From the NCBI GenBank assembly GCA_017503075.1, contig JAFVTU010000020.1, positions 1 to 64,000 of the forward strand: DNA of 64,000 nucleotides, given 5' to 3'. Within the stretch, counting starts at the first letter, position 1. Each line of letters opens with the position of its first letter. The notes beneath the pieces are model-generated. The model was not told the DNA's origin and made no database searches. It saw nothing but the letters and a program-made list of their open reading frames with translations. Below are positions 8,387 through 15,708 of this stretch, piece by piece. The position numbers were made by a program, and so were the translations under genes. The DNA is from Paludibacteraceae bacterium (GTDB lineage: Bacteria; Bacteroidota; Bacteroidia; Bacteroidales; Paludibacteraceae).

Positions 8387-8432
8387 CGTCTTATCTCGCC
8401 CAATGGGCTCGAACGATTAATCGCAAGCGATT
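8387..8432. repeat. 46-bp palindromic insertion inside element A copy 2
   Basis: Copy 3 reads AATC directly into TTCGGCACACG, while copy 2 has 46 extra bases at that point. The insert contains CTCGCCCAATGGGCTCG and AATCGC-AA-GCGATT. Its left two thirds recur at 981-1010. This gives a filled and an empty site for a very small palindromic element. Confidence 0.6.
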
Positions 8433-8607
8433 CTTCGGCACGCGAAAACTTTTTTTCTAAAAAAATACACTCACGCGGGAAGCTTAGTAAATACTACACT
8501 TCCCGCGTGTTATATATACCACTTTACCCTACAAATTCTCCAATCTTCGGCGCACCCCCCCCTTCCGCGCCGAAGATTTTTGCAACATTATTATAGAGAC
8601 ACGTATA

Positions 8608-8651
8608 AAGCAAGCCACAGAAAGCCCACCGAAGTCCCACAGATCTCCTTG
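8608..8651. repeat. 11-bp array in element A copy 2
   Basis: Units AAGCAAGCCAC, AGAAAGCCCAC, CGAAGTCCCAC and AGATCTCCTTG follow at exactly 11-bp steps. Confidence 0.6.
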
Positions 8652-8773
8652 TTATCTATTCTATGTATTGCTCTACTTCCTCACTATGGGGATAGTTCGG
8701 GAGCAATACTCGGAGTGCGTTCCGTCGCACTCCTTCAGGTCCCGAAACCTGTGGGGAACTTATGGGACTCTCG

Positions 8774-10492
8774 CTAAAGTCTTGAGCAAACTAATTTGAT
8801 AATCGCAATATTGTTTGCAAAATAAGGGAAAACAACTTTGCCATTGTGCACCTTCGTCTTTTGTCCAGTGTAGAGTTCTACGACCTCTGCGCCTTCCGCA
8901 AAAGTGTTGTCAAGGCAAATCGCTTGTCCTGCTATCGGTAGTACACGAATAACCACTGTATCATTATCGTTGTATCGTGCACAAGTATGCACATCTATCG
9001 TATGTTGCTTGCCTGTGCCAATCACGGGATAGGTTTTGCGTATCTGCCCTAAACGCTGAAAATGTTGCAACTGATTTTCATTAATATCGCTCCAATCCAT
9101 ATCTGAACGAAAGGCTTGATCACTATCTACGTTGAAGCGCGCATCACTCAATTTTCTACCAGTCTCATCTCCATAAAACACTTGCACGGCACCTGGAGCC
9201 AACAATAGCGTGGTAGCGCAATCAATCATATTAGACATGTCTGCATCGCGATGATACGAGTTGTTGAGATAGCTAAATGGGTGCCAATTCGTGTACATAT
9301 TTAGGCTATCAGCATACGCTTGCCAAGTATATACTATCCCATCCAAATCGCCGTGCTTAGGGAAATAGAAATTGACCATACTACCAAATCCCGCACTTGC
9401 ATATTCGGGTTTATAATCTATTGATGCGCAATCGAAGTCGCCCGTCATATAAAAATCCTCTGTCCATTGGGCTGCGGCATCTTTGGGATGAGCCAAACGC
9501 CACTCTCGCAATGCCTCGTTGCAGGCGATATGCAGAGCTTTCCAACTATCTATATGAACATTCTCAACAATATCACAACGGAAACCATCAATACCAAATT
9601 CGCGAACCCACGAGGCAATCCAATCTACTAAATATTTTTGTACAGTGGCTTTTCGGTCTTTGCGTAGCACTCGTGCAGAAGGATTCACCCACGCATCATT
9701 CGCTTTGCCCTCTGCTTTCCATTTACGTTTGAGAAACGCAGGGATACGAACCATCTCCGTACTTTCCTCTTTGAAGTCAGGCATACCAAACACCGTTGCC
9801 TCTAACGGATTATTCTCGTCCCAATGCTCATCTGGCATACGAATCCATGGACGGTCATACCAACCAGACCATGTCAATCGCTGCGCAAAGAAATCATCAA
9901 AACTCCACTCACGTATGTGTTCTGCTGCTTGTTGCGGGGTCAATCCCACTTCTGCAAAACCATACTGTATGGCATCTAATAGAGTCGGATAACCTGGATT
10001 ATTCAAGTTAGCTCCGAGCATCACGCGTATTCCTTGTGCATGCAGTGTATCTACCAATGCACGAAACTCCTCTACTGTTCCATAGTTCTTATCTATTTGG
10101 GTGTAATCCAGTGGATAATAACCATGATAGCCATAGTGCGGAAAATCGTTGATTGAGCCACTGCCTGACATCCAACCATGGATTTGTTCATAGACATCAG
10201 TCATCCATACAACATCCACTCCTAAATCGGTGAAGTACCCCTCTTTGGCTTTTTGCAACAAACCTTTGAAATCTCCGCCATGAAAGGTGGCAGCATTCAA
10301 TTGTTCAGTACCATAATCAACTATGCGCCCATAGTTGATATCATTGGTGGTATCTCCATTGCAAAACCGATCAGTAATGACAAAATATACCGAAGCGCCA
10401 CGCCAATCAAATGTGTCTGCCGTGTTATTTGAGGCGAACAACGATATTGCGTTACAGACCAATACACTAAATAGAATGAATTGTTTCTTCAT
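8774..10492 (-). CDS. GH13 alpha-amylase-family protein, likely catalytically impaired
   Basis: 572 residues with a signal peptide (1-20), so exported. The GH13 barrel is recognisable: FVITDRFCNGD near 37, GVDVVWMTDVYEQI near 91, GYHGYYPLDYTQID near 121, and GIDGFRCD (300-307), whose D307 is the usual nucleophile. Other conserved regions are altered. Region I, normally DxxxNH, reads LGANLNNPG (159-167). The acid/base region, normally a GE, reads MTGDFD (349-354). Region IV, normally a HD pair, reads NNSYHRD (410-416). A C-terminal beta domain follows. It may be a binding or regulatory pseudoenzyme. It sits between two direct copies of element A, alone on its strand segment. Confidence 0.85.
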   Translation of the reverse strand: MKKQFILFSVLVCNAISLFASNNTADTFDWRGASVYFVITDRFCNGDTTNDINYGRIVDYGTEQLNAATFHGGDFKGLLQKAKEGYFTDLGVDVVWMTDVYEQIHGWMSGSGSINDFPHYGYHGYYPLDYTQIDKNYGTVEEFRALVDTLHAQGIRVMLGANLNNPGYPTLLDAIQYGFAEVGLTPQQAAEHIREWSFDDFFAQRLTWSGWYDRPWIRMPDEHWDENNPLEATVFGMPDFKEESTEMVRIPAFLKRKWKAEGKANDAWVNPSARVLRKDRKATVQKYLVDWIASWVREFGIDGFRCDIVENVHIDSWKALHIACNEALREWRLAHPKDAAAQWTEDFYMTGDFDCASIDYKPEYASAGFGSMVNFYFPKHGDLDGIVYTWQAYADSLNMYTNWHPFSYLNNSYHRDADMSNMIDCATTLLLAPGAVQVFYGDETGRKLSDARFNVDSDQAFRSDMDWSDINENQLQHFQRLGQIRKTYPVIGTGKQHTIDVHTCARYNDNDTVVIRVLPIAGQAICLDNTFAEGAEVVELYTGQKTKVHNGKVVFPYFANNIAIIKLVCSRL

Positions 10493-10855
10493 ACAATTAT
10501 GTTTAATAAATCATGTAGTTATATTTAATAAATCTTTATATTCTCGTACAAATTCTATGCAAAACCTATAACTATATAGCAGCATTTTTATACATTTTTA
10601 ACATTTGAACAGATATGATTTTAGTAGGAACTTTCGGCATAATCTTCGGCACACGAAAACTTTTTTCAAAAAAATACACTCACGCGGGAAGTATTTGTAA
10701 TACAGATGCTTCTGCGTGTTGTATATACCATTTTACCCTCCACATTCTCCAACCTTCGGCACAAAACCCCTTCCGCGCCGAAGATTTTTGCAGCATTATT
10801 ATAGAGACACGTTTAAAGAAAGCCACAGAAAGCCCATAGAAGTCCCACAGATCTC
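10493..10855. other. 363-bp spacer holding element A copy 3
   Basis: Upstream of the GH13 gene it is very AT-rich (10493-10615) with no clear TAnnTTTG box. Element A copy 3 fills 10629-10859. Short plus-strand reading frames here differ in frame from those of copy 2 and are not called as genes. Confidence 0.6.
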
Positions 10856-10859
10856 CTAT
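10629..10859. repeat. Interspersed element A, copy 3
   Basis: Matches copy 2 without the 46-bp insert. Hairpin 1 is imperfect here (CACGCGGGAAG with CTTCTGCGTG) and has a changed loop containing GTATT-TGT-AATAC. Hairpin 2 is shortened to CTTCGGC/GCCGAAG (10754-10760 and 10777-10783), again followed by ATTTTTG. The right end runs into the 11-bp array and the 3' end of the ferredoxin gene. Confidence 0.7.
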
Positions 10860-10903
10860 CGTGGTCCCCTAACTTGCAGGGAACTTGTGAGAGTCGCGCT
10901 AAC
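10816..10903. repeat. 11-bp array, eight units, running into a coding end
   Basis: Units such as AGAAAGCCCAT, AGAAGTCCCAC, AACTTGCAGGG and AACTTGTGAGA sit at strict 11-bp spacing. From 10856 on, the array is also the last codons of the minus-strand ferredoxin gene. Confidence 0.6.
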
Positions 10904-11650
10904 GTAGCTACTTATCCGATATTGTTTCTTCCCTTTCGTGAACTTACCATACTGAATGGCATTCACAGGGCAGATATGGAAACAGGCCAAGCACTGCGTA
11001 CAGTGGTCGCTCCACTCTGGACGACCATCTGCCAGCGAAATATTATGTACTGGACATGTCTGTGCGCAACGCCCACAGGAGGTGCAAGCGTCTGTTGTGA
11101 AGAATGGCTCGGCGGTGAGTTGGTACTTATTGAAACTACTACCTATCACATAACTCTTGAATCGTGCCAATGGTCCTTCGTGGCAGTCAAAAACATGTTG
11201 CTGCGACTTCAGTTGCTCCACAATCTGTGGCAATCGCTCTTTGGCAGCAGCAATCTTGCGAGCAGCCACCTCATCGACATCAATGCCAAAACCAGGGAAC
11301 GACACATAGGTGTTAGGCATCACTACCGAATAGCCCGCATGGCATTGCCATCCGCGTGCAGTCACCGCCTCACAGAAGATATCCGCCGTCTTGCCTGCCT
11401 CTGCTCCGCAAGTACACACAAAATACAGATAATTGGGCGCACTCATCTTCACACGTCCAATAAAATCCATCACCAATTTGGGCGGAGCCCACGAATATAC
11501 AGGAAACACAAAGCCCACCTTCTCGTCGGGCTGAATATCCAACTGCTCATCCGCATAATCAGCCATCTTAACGAGCCGTTCGCCCAACTGTTCTGCTAAC
11601 ACTTGCGTCACCCACGCCGAGTTGCCTACTCCAGAAAAATAGAAAATCAT
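10856..11650 (-). CDS. EFR1-type flavodoxin/ferredoxin protein
   Basis: 264 residues from the ATG at 11650; the longer frame upstream would start before the promoter at 11675-11682. The N-terminal half is a flavodoxin-like domain beginning MIFYFSGVGNSAW with FVFPVYSWAPP near residue 60. The C-terminal half has two 4Fe-4S motifs: CTSCGRCAQTCP and CTQCLACFHICP. It should shuttle electrons between flavin and iron-sulfur centres; partners are not visible here. The last 17 residues (roughly SYVSATLTSSLQVRGPR) are encoded by an 11-bp-period array and look like a recent extension past the family's natural end. Confidence 0.85.
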   Translation of the reverse strand: MIFYFSGVGNSAWVTQVLAEQLGERLVKMADYADEQLDIQPDEKVGFVFPVYSWAPPKLVMDFIGRVKMSAPNYLYFVCTCGAEAGKTADIFCEAVTARGWQCHAGYSVVMPNTYVSFPGFGIDVDEVAARKIAAAKERLPQIVEQLKSQQHVFDCHEGPLARFKSYVIGSSFNKYQLTAEPFFTTDACTSCGRCAQTCPVHNISLADGRPEWSDHCTQCLACFHICPVNAIQYGKFTKGKKQYRISSYVSATLTSSLQVRGPR

Positions 11651-11674
11651 ATCTGCCTTCTTTTTATTCAGGGA

Positions 11675-11682
11675 CAAAGGTA
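11675..11682 (-). promoter_or_regulatory. -7 box TACCTTTG for the EFR1 gene
   Basis: Exact consensus on the minus strand, 25 bases upstream of the ATG at 11650, which also argues against the longer reading frame. Confidence 0.65.
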
Positions 11683-11750
11683 CAGAAAATTTTTCATATA
11701 TGCAAATTTTTGTTCTTGGAGCGCTTTGGAGTGAGTAATCTGTGCCACCT

Positions 11751-11786
11751 ACAAAAACAGCATCGCCCATTTCGAGCGGTGCTGTT
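11751..11786 (-). terminator. Intrinsic terminator after the holin-like gene
   Basis: AACAGCATCGC (11756-11766) pairs with GCGGTGCTGTT (11776-11786) with one wobble. Read on the minus strand, the hairpin is followed by TTTTTGT. It ends the two-gene unit 12613-11813. Confidence 0.6.
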
Positions 11787-11812
11787 GAATGATAGCCATC
11801 AATCGCGAAGAA

Positions 11813-12307
11813 CTATACCTCCTTTTTAGGAGAAATGATTTCTCGCAAGAGTGCGAAGAGTTGCTGTACCTGTGCCCAGTCGCGTTGCACAGTTGCGATG
11901 TCGCGCTCCAATAGTTCGCGCTGCATAGCAGATTGGTTTTCAATGGCTTGCTTCTGTTGCTTCAGTGGAGCAGGACTATCCATTATGACTTCGCTAAGGT
12001 GCTTTTCTATTGGGCGCACAAACCACAATCGTCTGCCCCAATACACCCCTAACGCAATCAATCCCATGCCTCCAGCAATCACCAGATACGAAGCCCACAT
12101 TGGCAGCCACTGTTCGAGCCAAGCAGCCAAAGCTATAGCCAAGAAAATGAGTCCAACAACCACGATTGCCGTAATAGCGAACAGCGCAATAATGAGCCCT
12201 AACAACTGACTTGTTTGTTCTACGCTCTGCACTTTCAATAGTTGAAATTGCGACTTAATATATGCTTGAATATCAGCAAGTAGCTGATTGTAAAGACTGG
12301 TGTTCAT
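11813..12307 (-). CDS. Phage-holin-superfamily-like membrane protein (PF07332 type)
   Basis: 164 residues. An amphipathic N-terminus is followed by two adjacent hydrophobic segments (about 46-72 and 78-98, AIVVVGLIFLAIALAAWL and YLVIAGGMGLIALGVYW) and a charged, helical C-terminus. This is the usual shape of the small YqjE/holin-3-6 proteins of Bacteroidetes, which are chromosomal envelope proteins rather than lysis factors. It lies 45 bp downstream of a YtxH-like gene on the same strand, a pairing often seen with stress-response membrane proteins. The exact role is unknown. Confidence 0.7.
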   Translation of the reverse strand: MNTSLYNQLLADIQAYIKSQFQLLKVQSVEQTSQLLGLIIALFAITAIVVVGLIFLAIALAAWLEQWLPMWASYLVIAGGMGLIALGVYWGRRLWFVRPIEKHLSEVIMDSPAPLKQQKQAIENQSAMQRELLERDIATVQRDWAQVQQLFALLREIISPKKEV

Positions 12308-12352
12308 AGTTTTTTAGGTTAGAGGTTAAAGGCGAGAGGTTAGAGGCAGGGG
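12308..12352. repeat. Short AGGTTAGAGGTTAAAGG-type repeats between the pair
   Basis: The 45-bp gap consists of repeated GGTTAGAG / GGTTAAAGG / GAGGTTAGAGG words. Similar words occur at 62909-62987 and inside the histidine kinase gene at 13548. Confidence 0.5.
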
Positions 12353-12613
12353 TTATTTTGCAGCATCTTCTACTGCGGCTTCGATGTCGGCTTTGCAGTG
12401 GCAGTTGCACATACCATTGCGGATGCGGCTCATCACTTTGTCCACGAGTTTGTTGATTTCATCGAGATTGAGGTTTTTGTACTTCTCGCGAGCGATTGCT
12501 GCGATTTCGGAGCGCAATTCTGCGCCACTCTTTGGAGCAAATAGCAATGCTGCTGTAGCTCCCACTACTGCTCCTCCCAGAAGAGCCAATAGCATTTTGG
12601 TTACGTTTGTCAT
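12353..12613 (-). CDS. YtxH-domain protein
   Basis: 86 residues from the ATG at 12613; the ATG 30 bp upstream adds a run that does not fit the family. A glycine/alanine-rich membrane segment (LLALLGGAVVGATAALLFAPKSG, residues about 7-29; the FAPKSG ending is the family hallmark) precedes an amphipathic helix. The tail contains CNCHC near residue 70, unusual for the family and possibly metal binding. First gene of a two-gene unit with the holin-like protein. YtxH-type proteins are linked to envelope stress, but the mechanism is not established. Confidence 0.75.
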   Translation of the reverse strand: MTNVTKMLLALLGGAVVGATAALLFAPKSGAELRSEIAAIAREKYKNLNLDEINKLVDKVMSRIRNGMCNCHCKADIEAAVEDAAK

Positions 12614-12726
12614 AGTTGGTTTGGTTAAAAAGTTTCGGAGCACTTGCTCCTTGTATAAATCAAAGCAAAATCTATGCCAAAACCACGGATTTATTCTATC
12701 AATTTGCGAATATCAAAAAAAAACAC

Positions 12727-12734
12727 TACCTTTG
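12727..12734 (+). promoter_or_regulatory. -7 box TACCTTTG for the histidine kinase
   Basis: Exact consensus 26 bases upstream of the ATG at 12760. It lies inside the longer reading frame that would start at 12616, which rules that start out. Confidence 0.7.
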
Positions 12735-12759
12735 CGCCAAAATCAATAATCATTTTCAC

Positions 12760-13956
12760 ATGAAACGACTAAATTCTAACATACTGAGCATTGGAATCAC
12801 CCTACTACTGGCAATCGTAGTAGTAGTAAGTTCGCTGGTTACCAGTCACATCGTAGAGCAGTTTGAACAGGAAGAACAAAAGAAAATCGAACTGTGGGCA
12901 GAAGCTACACGACAATTCATATTGGCAGGCGAGAATGAGAACATTGATCTCCTTCTCCAAGTAATGGAAGGCAACACCACTATCCCCGTATATATGGTGG
13001 ATACCAACTACAACCTACTCCTCTCGCGTAACGTGCCAGAACCCAAGCGCAACGTGGAACGCTTCTATATCAAGAAAATCAACGAACTACGTGCTACACA
13101 AGAACCCATAGAAGTACGCATCTCCGATAGCGTGATGCAGTACATCTACTACGAGCAGTCTTCCACGTTGCAATGGCTATCCTATTTCCCTTATATTCAG
13201 CTGGTTGTTATGCTCGCATTGGCAGGATTGGCTGCAATAGCCCTGCTTATGGTACAACGCAGTGAAAAGAATAGTCTGTGGGTGGGACTCTCTAAAGAAA
13301 CAGCCCACCAACTCGGCACCCCCATATCCTCGCTCAACGCGTGGAACGAACTGCTAAAAGCCACATACCCCAATGACCCACTACTTCCACAAATGGACGA
13401 GGATATTCGCCGCTTGCAGATGATAGCAGAGCGTTTTTCTAAGATTGGCTCACAACCTACATTGGAGCCATGCGAAGTGCTACCTATCGTACAATCCGCA
13501 ATAGATTATATGCGCGCGCGAACATCTAGTAAAATTGAGTATAGACTGAATGTTGATGGTTTAAGGTTTAAGGCGAAAGATGAAAGGTTGAAGGTTAAAG
13601 CTATGTTATGCGCACCGCTATTTGAATGGGTAATTGAAAACCTGTGCAAAAATGCTATCGACTCGATGGAAGGAAAAGGATCAATCACTATTGAGGTGAA
13701 AACGGAAAACGGAAAGGGGAAAGCGGAAAATCTATATATTGATATAACTGATACGGGTAAGGGTATTGACCGTAGGAACTTTAAGCGAATCTTCCAACCC
13801 GGTTACACCAGTAAGAAACGCGGATGGGGATTGGGATTGAGTTTAGGCAAGCGTATCATCGAAGATTACCATCGAGGCAAACTCTTCGTGAAACAGTCGC
13901 AATTGGGCGTCGGTACTACCTTCCGCATTGTGTTGGAACAAACCAAAGACTGTTGA
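12760..13956 (+). CDS. Orphan sensor histidine kinase
   Basis: 398 residues. Two membrane segments (about 10-30 and 147-167) enclose a periplasmic sensor of about 115 residues. The phosphoacceptor region is KETAHQLGTPISSL, with histidine near 183. The HATPase domain has ENLCKNAIDSM (N box), DTGKGI (G1) and GWGLGLSLGKRI (G2). No response regulator is adjacent. Two stretches of the ATPase domain carry repeat-like DNA: GLRFKAKDERLKVKA (13557-13603) and TENGKGKAENL (13700-13733), both in loops. The last 114 bp overlap the convergent ispE gene. The signal it senses is unknown. Confidence 0.88.
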   Translation: MKRLNSNILSIGITLLLAIVVVVSSLVTSHIVEQFEQEEQKKIELWAEATRQFILAGENENIDLLLQVMEGNTTIPVYMVDTNYNLLLSRNVPEPKRNVERFYIKKINELRATQEPIEVRISDSVMQYIYYEQSSTLQWLSYFPYIQLVVMLALAGLAAIALLMVQRSEKNSLWVGLSKETAHQLGTPISSLNAWNELLKATYPNDPLLPQMDEDIRRLQMIAERFSKIGSQPTLEPCEVLPIVQSAIDYMRARTSSKIEYRLNVDGLRFKAKDERLKVKAMLCAPLFEWVIENLCKNAIDSMEGKGSITIEVKTENGKGKAENLYIDITDTGKGIDRRNFKRIFQPGYTSKKRGWGLGLSLGKRIIEDYHRGKLFVKQSQLGVGTTFRIVLEQTKDC

Positions 13957-14694
13957 ACCAGAACCTGACATGGCTACGTACACAGCACCTGCTTCTTGTA
14001 GGCGCTTTTTAATTTCAGCTATCTCATGATGAAGAGGGAAAATGGTTTGCTCAAAGTCATTGACCAACAACGGACGCATATCTGCAAACGACTGCCCATC
14101 CTGCAATGCCTGTTTGATTTGCCCTTCCACCTCAGGGTGACGTATTATTCCGCTATATGCTTCGCGAGTGGAAACGCCGCAATGGGGCTTAATCATCACA
14201 AGGCGCAAACCACTCAAATCCAATGATATAGGCATTAGTTTATCGCCAATACCTTCCGCATAGCATGGAGTGTTATAAATAAAGAATGGACAGTCGGCAC
14301 CCAGTGGGCGCACTTCCTCAGCCAATTGCTCTTTGGTCAGTCCAAGGTGGAAAATCTCATTGAGCGCAATAGCCATGTGTGCTGCATCGCTGCTGCCACC
14401 ACCCAAACCTGCACCAAAAGGAATATTCTTCTTGAAAGTGATTTTGACATTGCCTATCTGCGGAAAATGCGCCTGCATACGCTTGTACACTTTAACAATA
14501 AGGTTATCCGTAGGTAAGCAATCGACGACTAAACCATCCTGCAGAAAAGCAAACTTCTCTGCTTTCTCCACCTCCAACTCATCATGCAAGCCCATCACAG
14601 GATAGAAGATAGTCTCTAAATCATGATAACCATCCTCACGTTTGCGCACTACACGCAAACCGATATTAATCTTGCAATTAGGATATAATACCAT
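13843..14694 (-). CDS. ispE: 4-diphosphocytidyl-2-C-methyl-D-erythritol kinase
   Basis: 283 residues, a GHMP kinase of the non-mevalonate isoprenoid pathway that phosphorylates CDP-methylerythritol. KINIGLRVVRKREDGYHDLE is the substrate-binding N-terminus (20 residues quoted from position 8), PFGAGLGGGSSDAA is the ATP loop, and MSGSGSTVFG is the C-terminal glycine motif. The last 38 codons overlap the 3' end of the plus-strand histidine kinase; both proteins have near-normal C-termini, so the overlap seems genuine. The later pathway gene ispF is about 6 kb away. Confidence 0.93.
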   Translation of the reverse strand: MVLYPNCKINIGLRVVRKREDGYHDLETIFYPVMGLHDELEVEKAEKFAFLQDGLVVDCLPTDNLIVKVYKRMQAHFPQIGNVKITFKKNIPFGAGLGGGSSDAAHMAIALNEIFHLGLTKEQLAEEVRPLGADCPFFIYNTPCYAEGIGDKLMPISLDLSGLRLVMIKPHCGVSTREAYSGIIRHPEVEGQIKQALQDGQSFADMRPLLVNDFEQTIFPLHHEIAEIKKRLQEAGAVYVAMSGSGSTVFGLFQHNAEGSTDAQLRLFHEEFASMVIFDDTLA

Positions 14695-14696
14695 TG

Positions 14697-14733
14697 TATC
14701 TAAACACTAAACAGTAGCGCAGCCTCCCCTAAA
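14697..14733. repeat. CTAAAC repeats around a GTAG-GC-rich core
   Basis: CTAAACACTAAACAGTAGCG leads into a GC-rich core and another CCTAAAC. It has the same layout as the elements at 17195 (reversed), 27946 and, within ligA, 55165. Confidence 0.5.
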
Positions 14734-14735
14734 CA

Positions 14736-15593
14736 TCACACCGTATCCATAAAGGATTTTTGTACTTTATTGAAGACCACGATACCTAATGCGAGGAGTA
14801 CCACCATAAAGCCAAAGCTGTAGCCCAGCATCCACCACTCGTGGTTACCTACGCCCAACATGCCATACTTGAAGAACTCTACGATACCCGTCAAAGGGTT
14901 GAGCTGCATGACGAGGCGCAGTTTCTCGTTGGTGATTGTAGAAAGCGGATAAATGACAGGGGTGGCGTACATCCATAGGCTGACAAAGAAACTCAATAAG
15001 AGTTGCAGGTCGCGGTACTTGGTAGTCATACTAGAAAACAGAATTCCAAATCCCAATGCTAATCCTGCCAACATAATCACCAATACTGGCAGCAATAGGG
15101 CATATAAATTAGGTTGGATATTCGCATCTGTGAAGATGAAATAGTACAAATATACAATTAAGAACAGCGCGAATTGGATACCGAAGCGCACAAGGTTGCT
15201 AATTACATCGCTGAGTGGCGTGACTAAACGAGGGAAATACACCTTGCCGAAAATACCCGCGTTGTTTACAAAGGTATTGGAGGTCTTGGTTAGACAGTCA
15301 GCGAAATATTGCCAAAAACTGATACCTGCTAGGTAAAATAGTGGTTGGGGGAGTCCATCAGTAGAGATTTTTGCTATGCCACCAAATACAACCATATACA
15401 TCACTGTGGTCATAAGTGGCTGAATGACATACCATAATGGTCCAAGGATAGTTTGCTTGTATTGGGTGATAATATTACGCTTGACGAATAGCATCATCAA
15501 GTCGCGATACTGCCAAATCTCCTTGAAATCTACAGATAGTAGTTTATCTTTCGGACGAATCTCGGTCGTCCATCCTTGCTCTATTTCTGCCAT
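14736..15593 (-). CDS. Polysaccharide/O-antigen ABC transporter permease (Wzm/TagG type)
   Basis: 285 residues from the ATG at 15593, which matches the divergent promoter at 15613-15620. The N-terminus has the amphipathic KEIWQYRDLMMLFVKRNI run typical of the ABC2 export permeases, followed by six membrane segments. It resembles Wzm/TagG permeases that export lipid-linked polysaccharide. The partner ATPase (Wzt/TagH) is not next to it here: downstream lies ispE and upstream is the divergent DUF349 gene. It would act in the inner membrane. Confidence 0.85.
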   Translation of the reverse strand: MAEIEQGWTTEIRPKDKLLSVDFKEIWQYRDLMMLFVKRNIITQYKQTILGPLWYVIQPLMTTVMYMVVFGGIAKISTDGLPQPLFYLAGISFWQYFADCLTKTSNTFVNNAGIFGKVYFPRLVTPLSDVISNLVRFGIQFALFLIVYLYYFIFTDANIQPNLYALLLPVLVIMLAGLALGFGILFSSMTTKYRDLQLLLSFFVSLWMYATPVIYPLSTITNEKLRLVMQLNPLTGIVEFFKYGMLGVGNHEWWMLGYSFGFMVVLLALGIVVFNKVQKSFMDTV

Positions 15594-15612
15594 AATTTTA
15601 TTAAATTGGGCA

Positions 15613-15620
15613 CAAAGGTA
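15613..15620 (-). promoter_or_regulatory. -7 box TACCTTTG for the polysaccharide permease
   Basis: Exact consensus 20 bases before the ATG at 15593, back to back with the promoter at 15653. Confidence 0.7.
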
Positions 15621-15652
15621 CAGAATTTTTTGCAAATGTGCAAATTTATTTG

Positions 15653-15660
15653 TATCTTTG
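15653..15660 (+). promoter_or_regulatory. -7 box TATCTTTG for the DUF349 gene
   Basis: Near-consensus box 49 bases upstream of the ATG at 15709. The leader contains the palindrome CGCCC-TAT-GGGCG at 15680-15692, one of the GCC-N-GGC palindromes common in these spacers. Confidence 0.65.
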
Positions 15661-15708
15661 CACCGAATTTTATGAACCCCGCCCTATGGGCGTAACTATT
15701 TTAGAATT

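Larger units (their letters stand above)
8371..8651. repeat. Interspersed element A, copy 2
   Basis: Aligns over most of its length with 10629-10859. Shared blocks are AACTTTCGGCA, the A/T-rich CGAAAACTTTTTT, hairpin 1 (CACGCGGGAAG at 8472-8482 with CTTCCCGCGTG at 8499-8509, perfect here), TTTACCCT, hairpin 2 (CTTCGGCGC at 8545-8553 with GCGCCGAAG at 8567-8575, followed by ATTTTTGCA), then ATTATTATAGAGACACGT and an 11-bp array. Hairpin 2 plus its T-run looks like an intrinsic terminator. Copies 2 and 3 are direct repeats that bracket the GH13 gene. Confidence 0.7.
8249..8773. other. 525-bp spacer holding promoter, operator and element A copy 2
   Basis: From right to left on the minus strand it contains the ATPase operator and promoter (8266-8307), then element A copy 2 (8371-8651) with its inserted palindrome. 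Next come hairpins GGAGTGCG/CGCACTCC (8712-8733) and CAGGT/ACCTG (8736-8751), and a short GGGAACTT-type repeat (8751-8775) up to the GH13 stop codon. Short reading frames in it are not conserved between the repeat copies and are not called as genes. Confidence 0.6.

Noticed and set aside
8348-8777. Short plus-strand frames in element A copy 2 (also in copy 3 at 10615-10907)
   Set aside because: The copies share DNA words but the frames and stops differ between them, so DNA or RNA structure, not protein, seems to be kept.
10874-11599. 241-codon plus-strand frame across the EFR1 gene
   Set aside because: It mirrors a protein with two clear 4Fe-4S motifs; no promoter or family features.
11813-12307. 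Prophage lysis gene because of the holin-like fold
   Set aside because: No phage genes nearby; this small membrane family is common as a chromosomal pair with YtxH.
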